A stretch of 8,385 nucleotides of DNA from Candidatus Omnitrophota bacterium (GTDB taxonomy: Bacteria > Omnitrophota > Gorgyraeia > Gygaellales > Profunditerraquicolaceae): the NCBI GenBank assembly GCA_028714595.1, contig JAQTMD010000062.1:1-8385 (forward strand). Direction: 5' to 3'. The position numbers and the translations under genes were made by a program. Each line of letters begins with the position of its first letter. Position 1 is the first letter of the stretch. Of this stretch, positions 1 through 5,459 are shown one piece after another. The notes under the pieces were generated by a model. The model ran no database searches, was not told where the DNA came from, and was given only the letters and a program-made list of their open reading frames with translations.

Positions 1-1
1 C

Positions 2-268
2 AACTACACCGCGCACTCTTTGAGACGCGGCCTAGTGTCCGAAGCCGCCCGCCAGGGTGTGCCGTCTTGGGCGATACAGACGGTCACCGGACACAAAAAC
101 GCCGATCAGGTGGCGGATTACATCGGACACGCAAGAGCCTTCATTGATTCGCCGCTCAGGGTCATCCAGTCGGTTCACCGGACGAGCCCCGATCCCGCGC
201 CGGGAATGGTTCGGGAAGCCTTGCGCGTGCTATCTCGGCCAAGGCTTCCCGGACCATCTCAGGAGTGA
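2..268 (+). CDS. Tyrosine recombinase/integrase, C-terminal fragment (5' end outside window)
   Basis: The reading frame is open from the left edge, so this is the end of a larger gene. It carries the second half of the tyrosine-recombinase catalytic domain: the HxxR box (HSLR, bases 14-25), a TGH motif whose His is at 92-94, and the nucleophile Tyr of ADYI at 119-121 in the usual spacing after TGHK. The family cuts and rejoins DNA at specific sites through a 3'-phosphotyrosine link and typically integrates or excises phages and plasmids or resolves dimers. The first catalytic Arg would lie upstream. After the catalytic Tyr comes a tail of about 48 residues that is Pro/Arg-rich at its end. It overlaps the convergent minus-strand gene by 107 bp and contains the inverted repeat at 206-257. 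The family call is firm. Whether it is a phage integrase or a Xer-like resolvase cannot be told from this fragment. Confidence 0.9.
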   Translation, partial: NYTAHSLRRGLVSEAARQGVPSWAIQTVTGHKNADQVADYIGHARAFIDSPLRVIQSVHRTSPDPAPGMVREALRVLSRPRLPGPSQE

Positions 269-1157
269 CCCCAATTCCAGGTATTTCGTTTTTTTCATCC
301 TGGCTGTAAGTGTTTGTTTTTATTGGGTTTTTATTGCCGCGGCAAGGGGTTTCGTTTCCAGGTTTTAGGTTTATGGGGTTTGGTAGCTTGGCAACTTGTC
401 CTCGCGATCGTCGTCTGGCCGCTTCCCTCAAGGCTGGCAATAGCTCCACTTGCGCGGTGGATTCCCTCACCGGAATTGATAGCTCACTCCATCGTTGATC
501 CCAGTAGGGCCAATCAATGCCACTCATGGACTCGACAAGGCCGTGATACTCCGCCGCCGCGATCCTGACTTCTGGAGCCCTCGGAGAGCCTGCCAGACAA
601 CGCAGCGTATACAGGACAGGAGCCCATTTCCAGATCGCCTTTGCCCTATCTGTCACGCGCACCATAGTGCGTTTTAAATACGTATATTCGGAGTTAAGAA
701 CACTAGTAGTTACAGTGGGTTTACTCGTCCAAGGCTCTTTCTGCAAACCTTGCACATATCCCACTTTCGAGGATATGGGTGTACATTTTCCTACACGTTT
801 ACCCGTCCAGAATGACAGCGCGGCCAGGTTCAGGTTGATCACTGTCCGGAAGTGATCGTCTCCGATACGGTATCTAGACCGCCTCAAGTAGCCCTTGCTT
901 TCGAGTTCCGCCAAGGCAAGGTACGTAGACCGATCGGACCGATACCGGCCGCCGGCCGCCTGCTGTGCCCTTGTGAGAGCGTTGATCGGGACGGCAATAG
1001 AAACGTATCCCATTTTTGCGAGCGCAACGACGTAGGCGAGATATACCCGCGCGCGCGGCGACAGATCCGCCGCTCCTGGCTCCCTCAGAGTGAAAACGAT
1101 TCTAGGTAATGTGGTTAGAGTGGCTGTTTTCGAGGCGTAATCCCTGGCCGCTGACAT
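162..1157 (-). CDS. Winged-helix DNA-binding protein, probable replication initiator or regulator
   Basis: I chose the ATG at 1157 because GAAAGG (plus positions 1165-1170) lies 7 nt upstream. A longer start at 1187 lacks a clear ribosome binding site. The product is 331 aa. Residues about 32-115 look like a winged helix: a helix with LSPRARVYLAYVVALAKMG, a segment with DRSTYLALAELESKGYL typical of a recognition helix followed by 'Le.kGyl.R', then a strand pair ending in VINLNL. This layout is common in plasmid and phage replication initiators and in transcriptional regulators. The middle is Trp-rich (SGIDWPYWDQRW) with no family I recognise. The C-terminal quarter is Lys/Asn/Pro-rich and likely disordered, and ends in MVREALAEIARARL encoded by the inverted repeat shared with the recombinase. 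It faces the structural operon across a shared control region, so it is a reasonable candidate for binding the palindromes there. The choice between initiator and repressor is open. Confidence 0.75.
   Translation of the reverse strand: MSAARDYASKTATLTTLPRIVFTLREPGAADLSPRARVYLAYVVALAKMGYVSIAVPINALTRAQQAAGGRYRSDRSTYLALAELESKGYLRRSRYRIGDDHFRTVINLNLAALSFWTGKRVGKCTPISSKVGYVQGLQKEPWTSKPTVTTSVLNSEYTYLKRTMVRVTDRAKAIWKWAPVLYTLRCLAGSPRAPEVRIAAAEYHGLVESMSGIDWPYWDQRWSELSIPVRESTAQVELLPALREAARRRSRGQVAKLPNPINLKPGNETPCRGNKNPIKTNTYSQDEKNEIPGIGVTPEMVREALAEIARARLPEPFPARDRGSSGEPTG
206..257. repeat. 18-bp inverted repeat in the convergent gene overlap
   Basis: The left arm ATGGTTCGGGAAGCCTTG (206-223) and the right arm (240-257) are reverse complements at 17 of 18 positions, with a 16-nt spacer. 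The repeat lies inside both the recombinase gene and the minus-strand gene and is in frame in both, so each protein ends with a MVREAL-type segment. No T-run follows either arm closely (the nearest, around 289-295, is about 30 nt away), so it is not a canonical intrinsic terminator. It could be a recombinase binding or attachment site next to the integrase, a rho-independent-like block between convergent transcripts, or a trace of an inverted duplication. Confidence 0.8.
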
Positions 1158-1193
1158 TGGTTTGCCTTTCAGCCAAAAAACCAGCATGGAAAC

Positions 1194-1221
1194 TTGACAA
1201 GAACCGTAAAGCCGCTAAGAT
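1194..1221 (+). promoter_or_regulatory. Possible weak promoter (TTGACA - 16 nt - TAAGAT)
   Basis: A perfect TTGACA at 1194-1199 is followed after 16 nt by TAAGAT at 1216-1221, which matches the sigma-70 -10 consensus at 4 of 6 positions. A transcript would start near 1228 and give the operon a leader of about 285 nt that passes through the hairpins at 1289-1322 and 1371-1389. Chance occurrence is possible. Confidence 0.3.
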
Positions 1222-1288
1222 CCGGCTTGAAGAACGGTGGTAGCAGCAGCACCGGGACACGGCCGCGATTCTGCGGTAAAACTTTCCA

Positions 1289-1322
1289 TAGACTGGTTTT
1301 CTGGTAACATGGGACCAGTCTA
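1289..1322. repeat. 9-bp perfect inverted repeat, 16-nt spacer
   Basis: TAGACTGGT (1289-1297) pairs perfectly with ACCAGTCTA (1314-1322). The spacer contains a second CTGGT (1301-1305) that can pair with ACCAG at 1314-1318, so two mutually exclusive hairpins are possible. It has no U-tract, so it is more likely a protein-binding dyad or an RNA or DNA structure than a terminator. Confidence 0.6.
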
Positions 1323-1370
1323 CCTATTGATATCGATACGTCAAGAAATCTAATTTCACCGGTTAAAGCC

Positions 1371-1389
1371 CTGTTTTTCGCAAAAACAG
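1371..1389. repeat. 8-bp perfect inverted repeat, 3-nt loop
   Basis: CTGTTTTT (1371-1378) and AAAAACAG (1382-1389) are exact reverse complements around CGC. The arms are A/T-rich and close-set, as expected for an operator or an easily melted site in an origin. Nothing in the window shows which protein would bind it. Confidence 0.6.
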
Positions 1390-1399
1390 CCGTAAAACC

Positions 1400-1418
1400 C
1401 CAGGTATTAGCCAGGTAT
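1400..1418 (+). repeat. CCAGGTAT direct repeat with 11-bp period
   Basis: CCAGGTAT occurs at 1400-1407 and again at 1411-1418. The 11-bp offset is about one helical turn, so both copies face the same side of the DNA. A shorter CCAGGT lies at 1456-1461, and another full copy at 277-284 lies in the distal part of the minus-strand gene. Two copies are too few to call an iteron array with confidence. Confidence 0.4.
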
Positions 1419-1477
1419 GCGGCAAAATAGCGCCTTAATACCCGCCTTTTTAAATCCAGGTCTCCGCCGAATATTCG

Positions 1478-1506
1478 TTGACTCGCCATTTTGACCGAAT
1501 TATATT
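1478..1506 (+). promoter_or_regulatory. Sigma-70-like promoter of the structural operon
   Basis: TTGACT (1478-1483) and TATATT (1501-1506) are separated by the optimal 17 nt, and each matches the consensus at 5 of 6 positions. Transcription would start around 1512-1514, where the ATG of the first operon gene begins (1514). The mRNA would then be leaderless or nearly so, which agrees with the lack of a Shine-Dalgarno sequence in front of that ATG. The perfect palindrome CGAATATTCG (1469-1478) abuts the -35 box. Confidence 0.65.
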
Positions 1507-1510
1507 CGGT
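1494..1510. promoter_or_regulatory. Operator-like palindrome over the -10 box
   Basis: ACCGAAT (1494-1500), a TAT centre and ATTCGGT (1504-1510) form a perfect 7-bp dyad that covers the -10 box. The palindrome CGAATATTCG at 1469-1478 shares the same CGAAT/ATTCG half-sites, so one dimeric regulator could occupy both and block RNA polymerase. The opposite strand also reads TATAAT here (plus 1499-1504), but without a good -35 box. The winged-helix protein encoded divergently is the only regulator candidate in the window. Confidence 0.6.
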
Positions 1511-1513
1511 TGT

Positions 1514-2512
1514 ATGGGAAGACCTCGCAAGGTAGATTTTCCAGATACAGAGATCGCAGACGATCCCGACGAAACCGCCGAGCTTGCACCCGATGCCCTC
1601 GACCAGATCCAGACGCTTTTAAAAACTGTATCCCCAGGCTATAGAATTCAGGTATGGAGGCAAGCCCCCCGAGAATTTCGAGGCCTGCTTGAAGAAATCG
1701 AAGTCACGGACGGACAAACACCGCTTGATCTGCAGTACCTCGCCCGTACATGGGGGGGGAAAGAACTCCGCATCAAGATTCGCAACAAGAAAGGGCAGTA
1801 CAAAGGCACCTACGATATCCCGCTATACTCTCACCCGCCTTTGTTTTGGGGCCGGCCTATACCAGCCTATACGCCACCGAGCTATCCAAGCGAACAAACC
1901 TCAATGCAGTTTGCGCCGCCGCCCGTCCCCGCTCAATCGTTCGCAGGAAACAACCTTGCCGAGCTGCTCCAAGTACTTCAAAAGTACAAATCGACGGAGA
2001 GCGAGCTTTTATCCTCGCTTCTAAACCGTACGGCAGCGCCGCCCCCAACCGTACAACAGCCATCACCCTTTGAAGCGCTCAACCAAGCAATAGAACTGAT
2101 TACTAGATTGCAAGCATTAACACCCGCTCCCCCTCCCCCCGCGCCCGTTTCGTTTCAGGGTGGCGAAACGGACGCGGACTCCCTCGTTCCTCACATAACG
2201 CGCTTGATTGAAATGTTCTTGACACGGCAAGAGCGCACAGCCCCCCCCCCACCGCGCACAGCTCGACCCGCGCCGGCGACGCCGGCGACGACGGCGCCGC
2301 TCAATGGGAAAGACATCCTCCAAAGTCTCGCCCAGGCGGACCCTAAAGACCTCGCAGGAGTGTATAGGGGTGTACTTGCCGAACTCCCACGCAATCAACG
2401 GCTCGCCGCAATCGAAGCCTTTGAAAACGCCTTTGAAAGTGTCGAGCCTGATTTGTTTAAAGACGACGAAGAAGACCAGACCGAGGAATCCGAGAAACCC
2501 GGCATTGGTTGA
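1514..2512 (+). CDS. Proline-rich protein with beta-rich N-terminal domain, first gene of the operon
   Basis: The ATG at 1514 is chosen over an upstream TTG (1478) because the better promoter would start transcription at about 1513. The product is 332 aa. It begins with an AT-hook-like GRPRK, then an acidic stretch (14-30). A compact domain at about 40-105 starts with GYRIQVWRQ and ends with YLARTWGGKELRIKIRNKKG, a pattern suggesting a small beta-sheet module; I cannot name its family. The rest alternates short amphipathic helices (146-172, 186-202, 224-240, 265-312) with low-complexity Pro/Ala linkers (174-186, 204-212, 243-262), and the C-terminus is strongly acidic. This architecture suits a flexible scaffold or adaptor. 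The gene carries G8 (1752-1759) and C10 (2241-2250) runs. Its stop overlaps the TTG start of the next gene. Function is unknown, and a virion or assembly role is inferred only from the operon. Confidence 0.8.
   Translation: MGRPRKVDFPDTEIADDPDETAELAPDALDQIQTLLKTVSPGYRIQVWRQAPREFRGLLEEIEVTDGQTPLDLQYLARTWGGKELRIKIRNKKGQYKGTYDIPLYSHPPLFWGRPIPAYTPPSYPSEQTSMQFAPPPVPAQSFAGNNLAELLQVLQKYKSTESELLSSLLNRTAAPPPTVQQPSPFEALNQAIELITRLQALTPAPPPPAPVSFQGGETDADSLVPHITRLIEMFLTRQERTAPPPPRTARPAPATPATTAPLNGKDILQSLAQADPKDLAGVYRGVLAELPRNQRLAAIEAFENAFESVEPDLFKDDEEDQTEESEKPGIG
2241..2250 (+). repeat. C10 homopolymer inside a coding region
   Basis: Ten consecutive C residues encode part of a Pro-rich linker in the first operon gene. 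A G8 run (1752-1759) lies upstream in the same gene, within the Trp-Gly-Gly motif. Either tract could slip in replication or be miscounted by sequencing, and a one-base change would shift the frame of most or all of the downstream protein. Confidence 0.6.
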
Positions 2513-3192
2513 CATACGAGATCGTTAGAGTACCAGTCGACGGCGACGGCGCCGCACTCATGCGGCGAACGCTGCAACTCATCGGCCGCGCGATCCGCAA
2601 AGGCTCCGAAGACCTGCGAATCAGAAACCGCGCGGCCGCCCTCGCAAGCACGGCACCGCGAAAAGACTATCTCTCGCAAGCTCGAAAGATATTCGACGGC
2701 TTTTTGAGCGGGTGGCGGTATGTCAAAGACCCCACCTCCAAAGAGCTGCTTTCATTTTCCCCTGATGCCTTGTGGAATCTCGTCATCGGAGGAGATGGAC
2801 GCGGCGCCGGCGCCGGTTATGGTGTAGGTGATTGCGATTGTGCTACCGCCGCGCTTGGAGCGCTCTATGAAAGCGTAGGTTTCCCCGTTCGCATCGCCAC
2901 GACATCGCCATTGTCAGCACCGGCCGGCGATACGTTTGGCCACGTATTTCCGCAAGTGCTCATCCAAAAAATAGGTTGGGTGACAGCCGATCCCGTGCTC
3001 GCACCTCACAAGGGTTTCGGCGAAATAACGCCCCATTCCAGACTTGCGATCTGGGATCTGGACGGGCGGTTACTCGGAGCGCTAGGCAACTACCACGAAA
3101 AAAAAAAGGAGTGTTCGCTATGCTCGGAACTGCAAGCATTAGGGGCTTTAGCCCGAATATCGACGAATATCAGTCGTATGATGGCCTTTTAG
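2509..3192 (+). CDS. Transglutaminase-fold cysteine peptidase
   Basis: The best start is TTG at 2509, overlapping the upstream TGA (TTGA) and consistent with translational coupling. The 227-aa product has a helical N-terminal part of about 85 residues and then a transglutaminase-like core with the expected triad: Cys109 in GDCDCATA (compare the usual GDCDD), His145 in GHVFPQV, and Asp161 in TADPV. The family includes peptidases, amidases and peptide-modifying enzymes that act through a thiol intermediate. In phage-like elements a role in virion protein maturation or cell-wall cleavage would be reasonable. No signal peptide is visible, so it would act in the cytoplasm or in the particle. The last 25 or so residues, after an A10 run at 3098-3107, overlap the next gene and look unlike the rest. 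They may be a read-out tail, or the product may be altered by frameshifting at A10. Catalytic family is secure; substrate is unknown. Confidence 0.85.
   Translation: MTYEIVRVPVDGDGAALMRRTLQLIGRAIRKGSEDLRIRNRAAALASTAPRKDYLSQARKIFDGFLSGWRYVKDPTSKELLSFSPDALWNLVIGGDGRGAGAGYGVGDCDCATAALGALYESVGFPVRIATTSPLSAPAGDTFGHVFPQVLIQKIGWVTADPVLAPHKGFGEITPHSRLAIWDLDGRLLGALGNYHEKKKECSLCSELQALGALARISTNISRMMAF
3098..3111 (+). promoter_or_regulatory. A10-GGAG: ribosome binding site and possible -1 slippery site
   Basis: Ten A residues followed by GGAG precede the ATG at 3120 by 8 nt, making a strong Shine-Dalgarno sequence. In the frame of the upstream peptidase the same bases read A-AAA-AAG (3102-3108), the classic dnaX-type -1 slippery heptamer. 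A -1 slip there enters the frame of the next gene with no intervening stop and would fuse the two proteins. Confidence 0.55.
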
Positions 3193-3896
3193 GCGCTGAC
3201 GATTACGACGGATACACGGAGCCGGCGGACTGGTCTACCGTGGGCCTTCGAGGGTTCGGGTATCTCGCGCCGCACTACGACGCGCAAGGCGGAGGCGTCA
3301 TCCCCGGCGGTATGCTCGGAGGTCTCGCGGCCGAAGTGATCCCAGAGTACCAATCCGGCCTTGCTCGAACTCCAATGATAGAGCTTGCGCCGAAAGACTA
3401 CGAATACATGAGGGTGGCCGGAACGCCTTATCCCGGCATGTACGGGCTCGGGGACGATGGAACCGTTTACCAGTACGACGGGCTAGGCGGTTTCTTCAAG
3501 CGCCTGTTTCGCAAGGTTCGCAAGGTGGCCAAGCGAATCAGGAAAGGTATTCGCAAAGTCGTAAAACGCCTACCCGGCGGAAAGATGCTCCTCAAGATCG
3601 GCGGCAAGATCCGCAAGATGGCGATGAAGGTAGTAAAGCCGATGACCAAGTTTATAGGCAAGTATGCCGGTAAGCTGGCGCCGATCGCCGCAATGGTGCC
3701 GGGATATGGCACCGCGATCGCCGCCGGTCTTCGCATCGCCGCGCCGATCGCGCGGCGGGTGTCGAAATTCATGGGAGATGATTACTGGCCGGCCGCCTAT
3801 GGTCCGCAAGGCCGCACGCCTCGAATGATGCGTTTCGGCTCAGACCTCGGCACGCGCGCGGTGAATTGGAGCGCACCCGCTCCACAATACTGGTGA
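3120..3896 (+). CDS. Protein with cationic amphipathic and hydrophobic segments, putative membrane-active virion protein
   Basis: ATG 3120 has the best-placed ribosome binding site in the operon; the frame stays open upstream but only as an overlap with the peptidase gene. The product is 258 aa. Residues 1-124 are rich in Gly, Tyr and Asp (ADDYDGY, GDDGTVYQYDG). At GLGGFF the composition flips: residues 125-186 are packed with Lys/Arg at helical spacing (FKRLFRKVRKVAKRIRKGI and following), and 187-210 are hydrophobic (APIAAMVPGYGTAIAAGL). The tail is aromatic and basic. The pattern resembles membrane-permeabilising peptides and the lytic regions of non-enveloped virus proteins, though DNA binding by the cationic part is also possible. 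No family is recognised. It follows the peptidase directly, overlaps it by 73 bp and could be its substrate or frameshift partner. Confidence 0.8.
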   Translation: MLGTASIRGFSPNIDEYQSYDGLLGADDYDGYTEPADWSTVGLRGFGYLAPHYDAQGGGVIPGGMLGGLAAEVIPEYQSGLARTPMIELAPKDYEYMRVAGTPYPGMYGLGDDGTVYQYDGLGGFFKRLFRKVRKVAKRIRKGIRKVVKRLPGGKMLLKIGGKIRKMAMKVVKPMTKFIGKYAGKLAPIAAMVPGYGTAIAAGLRIAAPIARRVSKFMGDDYWPAAYGPQGRTPRMMRFGSDLGTRAVNWSAPAPQYW

Positions 3897-3899
3897 CCC

Positions 3900-4793
3900 A
3901 TGGCGCAAAGTCCGTACATAAGGCGCGCTCCTGTGCCGTTTGCGGCAACGCCGCTTGATTTCCGGCGCGTTAGAATGATGCGACATTTACAGCCGCCGCG
4001 CTTCGGTGGTCTCGGCTCGTGCACAGCTCTGCCGGCCGCCGGCGCCGCGCCGGTTTTGTCGTCTATCATTTCGTTTTACGGCGCCGACGACGACGGCCGA
4101 ATCAGGCCCACCGACGAACAGATCACGGATACGCCGCAAGCCGGTTTCTGGTATCGCCCGAAAAAGGGGGAGACTTGTTGGGGGATATCGAAAGCTGCTT
4201 ATGGTCTCTCGAACGTCAAAACCGGACTCTATGCGCTCAATGATGCGACGTGGAACGCGCACATCAAGAAAGCAAAAACAGGGTGGGAAGCGTACAAGGT
4301 AAGCGGTCTACAGCTAACACCGCATTACAGCGCGACGGATACCCGCGCGCCGTACGGGAGCGGAAACAGCTATCCTGCTATCTGGCTTCCGCCGCTGCCA
4401 GGCAAAGAAGAGCCGGAGGACGTGCACACGCGAGAGCCGATTGTAATAGAGCCCTCGCCGACGCCGACGCGCGAGCCGGAAATTAGAATTCCGACCACAC
4501 CGACGCCGACGCCGACGCCGATCGGAATGGGCCCGCCGGGACCGATGGGACCGCCGGGACCGCCAGGACCGATGGGACCGCCGGGAACGGCAAGCGACGC
4601 GGCGATTCTTCGAGCTGTACGCGATTACCTGGCCGCGCATCCCGACGAGACACGCGGACCGATCGGGCCGATGGGACCGCCGGGACCGCCGGGACCGCCG
4701 GGAGTTCCAGGGGTTGCTTCTCAAAGTGCCGGCGGTGGATCGGATAGGATGTACCTTTTGCCGCTTGCCGCGCTGATAGGGTCAATGATGTAA
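3900..4793 (+). CDS. LysM-like protein with two collagen-like segments and hydrophobic C-terminus
   Basis: ATG 3900 lies 3 nt after the previous stop, so translation is probably coupled. The 297-aa product has an Arg/Pro-rich N-terminus, then a LysM-like domain at about 82-165: WYRPKKGETCWGISKAAYG matches the 'kkGdtlwgIa..yG' entry of LysM, but the module continues to IWLPPLP and is longer than a standard LysM. An acidic and Pro-Thr linker (168-207) leads to a first collagen-like block of Gly-Pro-Pro/Met triplets (211-229), a short helix (232-250, ILRAVRDYLAAHP), a second block (253-271), and a hydrophobic end (YLLPLAALIG). LysM domains bind N-acetylglucosamine polymers such as peptidoglycan, and collagen-like repeats form trimeric rods in phage fibres. 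A wall-binding fibre anchored in a membrane or capsid is the natural inference. Confidence 0.8.
   Translation: MAQSPYIRRAPVPFAATPLDFRRVRMMRHLQPPRFGGLGSCTALPAAGAAPVLSSIISFYGADDDGRIRPTDEQITDTPQAGFWYRPKKGETCWGISKAAYGLSNVKTGLYALNDATWNAHIKKAKTGWEAYKVSGLQLTPHYSATDTRAPYGSGNSYPAIWLPPLPGKEEPEDVHTREPIVIEPSPTPTREPEIRIPTTPTPTPTPIGMGPPGPMGPPGPPGPMGPPGTASDAAILRAVRDYLAAHPDETRGPIGPMGPPGPPGPPGVPGVASQSAGGGSDRMYLLPLAALIGSMM
4530..4712 (+). repeat. GC-rich triplet repeats encoding collagen-like segments
   Basis: GGACCGCCG-type 9-mers recur in two blocks (about 4530-4586 and 4656-4712) separated by the helix-coding stretch. A preceding CCGACG run (about 4499-4520) encodes the Pro-Thr linker. Glycine falls at every third codon in both blocks, confirming selection for the collagen-like protein. 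Such DNA is prone to copy-number change. Confidence 0.75.
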
Positions 4794-5456
4794 ATGGAAA
4801 CCGCGCGCAAAATGGCGCCGATTGACGCGCCGCCCTCAAGTGCTGCCCGAATGGCTTGGGATAGGGCGGTCAATCGAGCGCGCGATCTAGATTCGCAAGT
4901 GTTCGGGAATGGTCTACGCCTGGCCGCGCTCGGGTTCACGTTCGCCTTTGCCGCCCGTTCGGGGGTGGCCCTGCCGTCCCTGTCGCCTGACCTCGAGGTC
5001 CGCTTTGCAAAGCTCCAGGCGGACAACGAAGAGCTGAAAAACGCCGTCCGAAAAGTCGAGGATCGCGAGTGGGGAGCGCGCTGGAACGGTCGGGATTTCG
5101 ATATTGTCATTCCGCAAGCGGGACTATCAGGGATCTTTATTCCGATCGCGATCGGTGTCGGAATAGTGGCACTTGCGGGACTCATAACGCGCCTTGCCTA
5201 TCTTGAGGATCAAAACAAGGAAATCAGCCGACAGTTTAACGCTCTGCTTGATTCGACCGACGAAACCCTATGTTCAGATCCTAGCTCTCCTGCTTGCGTC
5301 AACTGGCAAATCGAGCGCAAGGCTTCGGGCTATGAAAAACAGAGATCGTTTGCTGATTCTATCAGCTCCGCCGCTTCCACTGTGGGAGCGGGACTCGGAA
5401 AAGGATTGATGATCGCGCTGCCCTTAGTGGCTCTTGCGATTTTCTGGAAAAGGTAG
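4794..5456 (+). CDS. Coiled-coil integral membrane protein of unknown function
   Basis: The ATG follows the upstream TAA directly (TAAATG), which suggests translational coupling. The product is 220 aa. A weakly hydrophobic stretch at 42-60 (LAALGFTFAFAARSG) precedes a coiled-coil-like heptad region (69-92, FAKLQADNEELKNAVRKVEDRE). A strong transmembrane segment follows at about 112-136 (GIFIPIAIGVGIVALAGL). Then comes a hydrophilic loop with two Cys (160 and 168) that could form a disulfide, and a C-terminal membrane anchor at 199-218 (LMIALPLVALAIFW) ending in a basic KR. I recognise no family. With the neighbouring LysM and spike genes it could be a particle membrane protein, a pore or an assembly factor. 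A holin-like role is possible but it is larger than most holins. Confidence 0.75.
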   Translation: METARKMAPIDAPPSSAARMAWDRAVNRARDLDSQVFGNGLRLAALGFTFAFAARSGVALPSLSPDLEVRFAKLQADNEELKNAVRKVEDREWGARWNGRDFDIVIPQAGLSGIFIPIAIGVGIVALAGLITRLAYLEDQNKEISRQFNALLDSTDETLCSDPSSPACVNWQIERKASGYEKQRSFADSISSAASTVGAGLGKGLMIALPLVALAIFWKR

Positions 5457-5459
5457 GCT

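Larger units (their letters stand above)
1158..1513. promoter_or_regulatory. Divergent intergenic control region, possible origin
   Basis: This non-coding stretch separates the minus-strand winged-helix gene from the + strand operon. It holds two hairpin-capable inverted repeats (1289-1322, 1371-1389), a CCAGGTAT direct repeat, the palindromes TATCGATA (1331-1338) and CGAATATTCG (1469-1478), an operator-like palindrome at 1494-1510 and promoter boxes. The density of symmetrical elements beside a putative initiator or regulator gene suggests a switch region, a replication origin, or both. A 106-codon minus-strand frame spans 1169-1489 but has no ribosome binding site and is not called. I did not find a convincing promoter for the minus-strand gene. 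Confidence 0.6.

Noticed and set aside
206..295. Intrinsic terminator for the recombinase gene
   Set aside because: The stem is strong but no T-run follows it within about 30 nt, and the arms are coding in both genes.
334..345. Perfect palindrome TTGCCGCGGCAA
   Set aside because: It lies in the coding sequence of the winged-helix gene with no partner sites or promoter nearby, so it is most simply a chance palindrome.
1169..1489. 106-codon minus-strand frame in the divergent gap
   Set aside because: No ribosome binding site precedes its ATG, it runs through several inverted repeats and promoter elements, and its product resembles no known protein. A short leader gene cannot be fully excluded.
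2117..2515. Minus-strand frame opposite the proline-rich gene
   Set aside because: Its Arg and Gly runs mirror the + strand Pro codons, and the + strand frame has a promoter and operon context.
4314..4839. Arg/Ser-rich minus-strand frames opposite the collagen-like region
   Set aside because: They are antisense readings of the Gly-Pro-Pro codon repeats; the + strand frame explains the periodicity.
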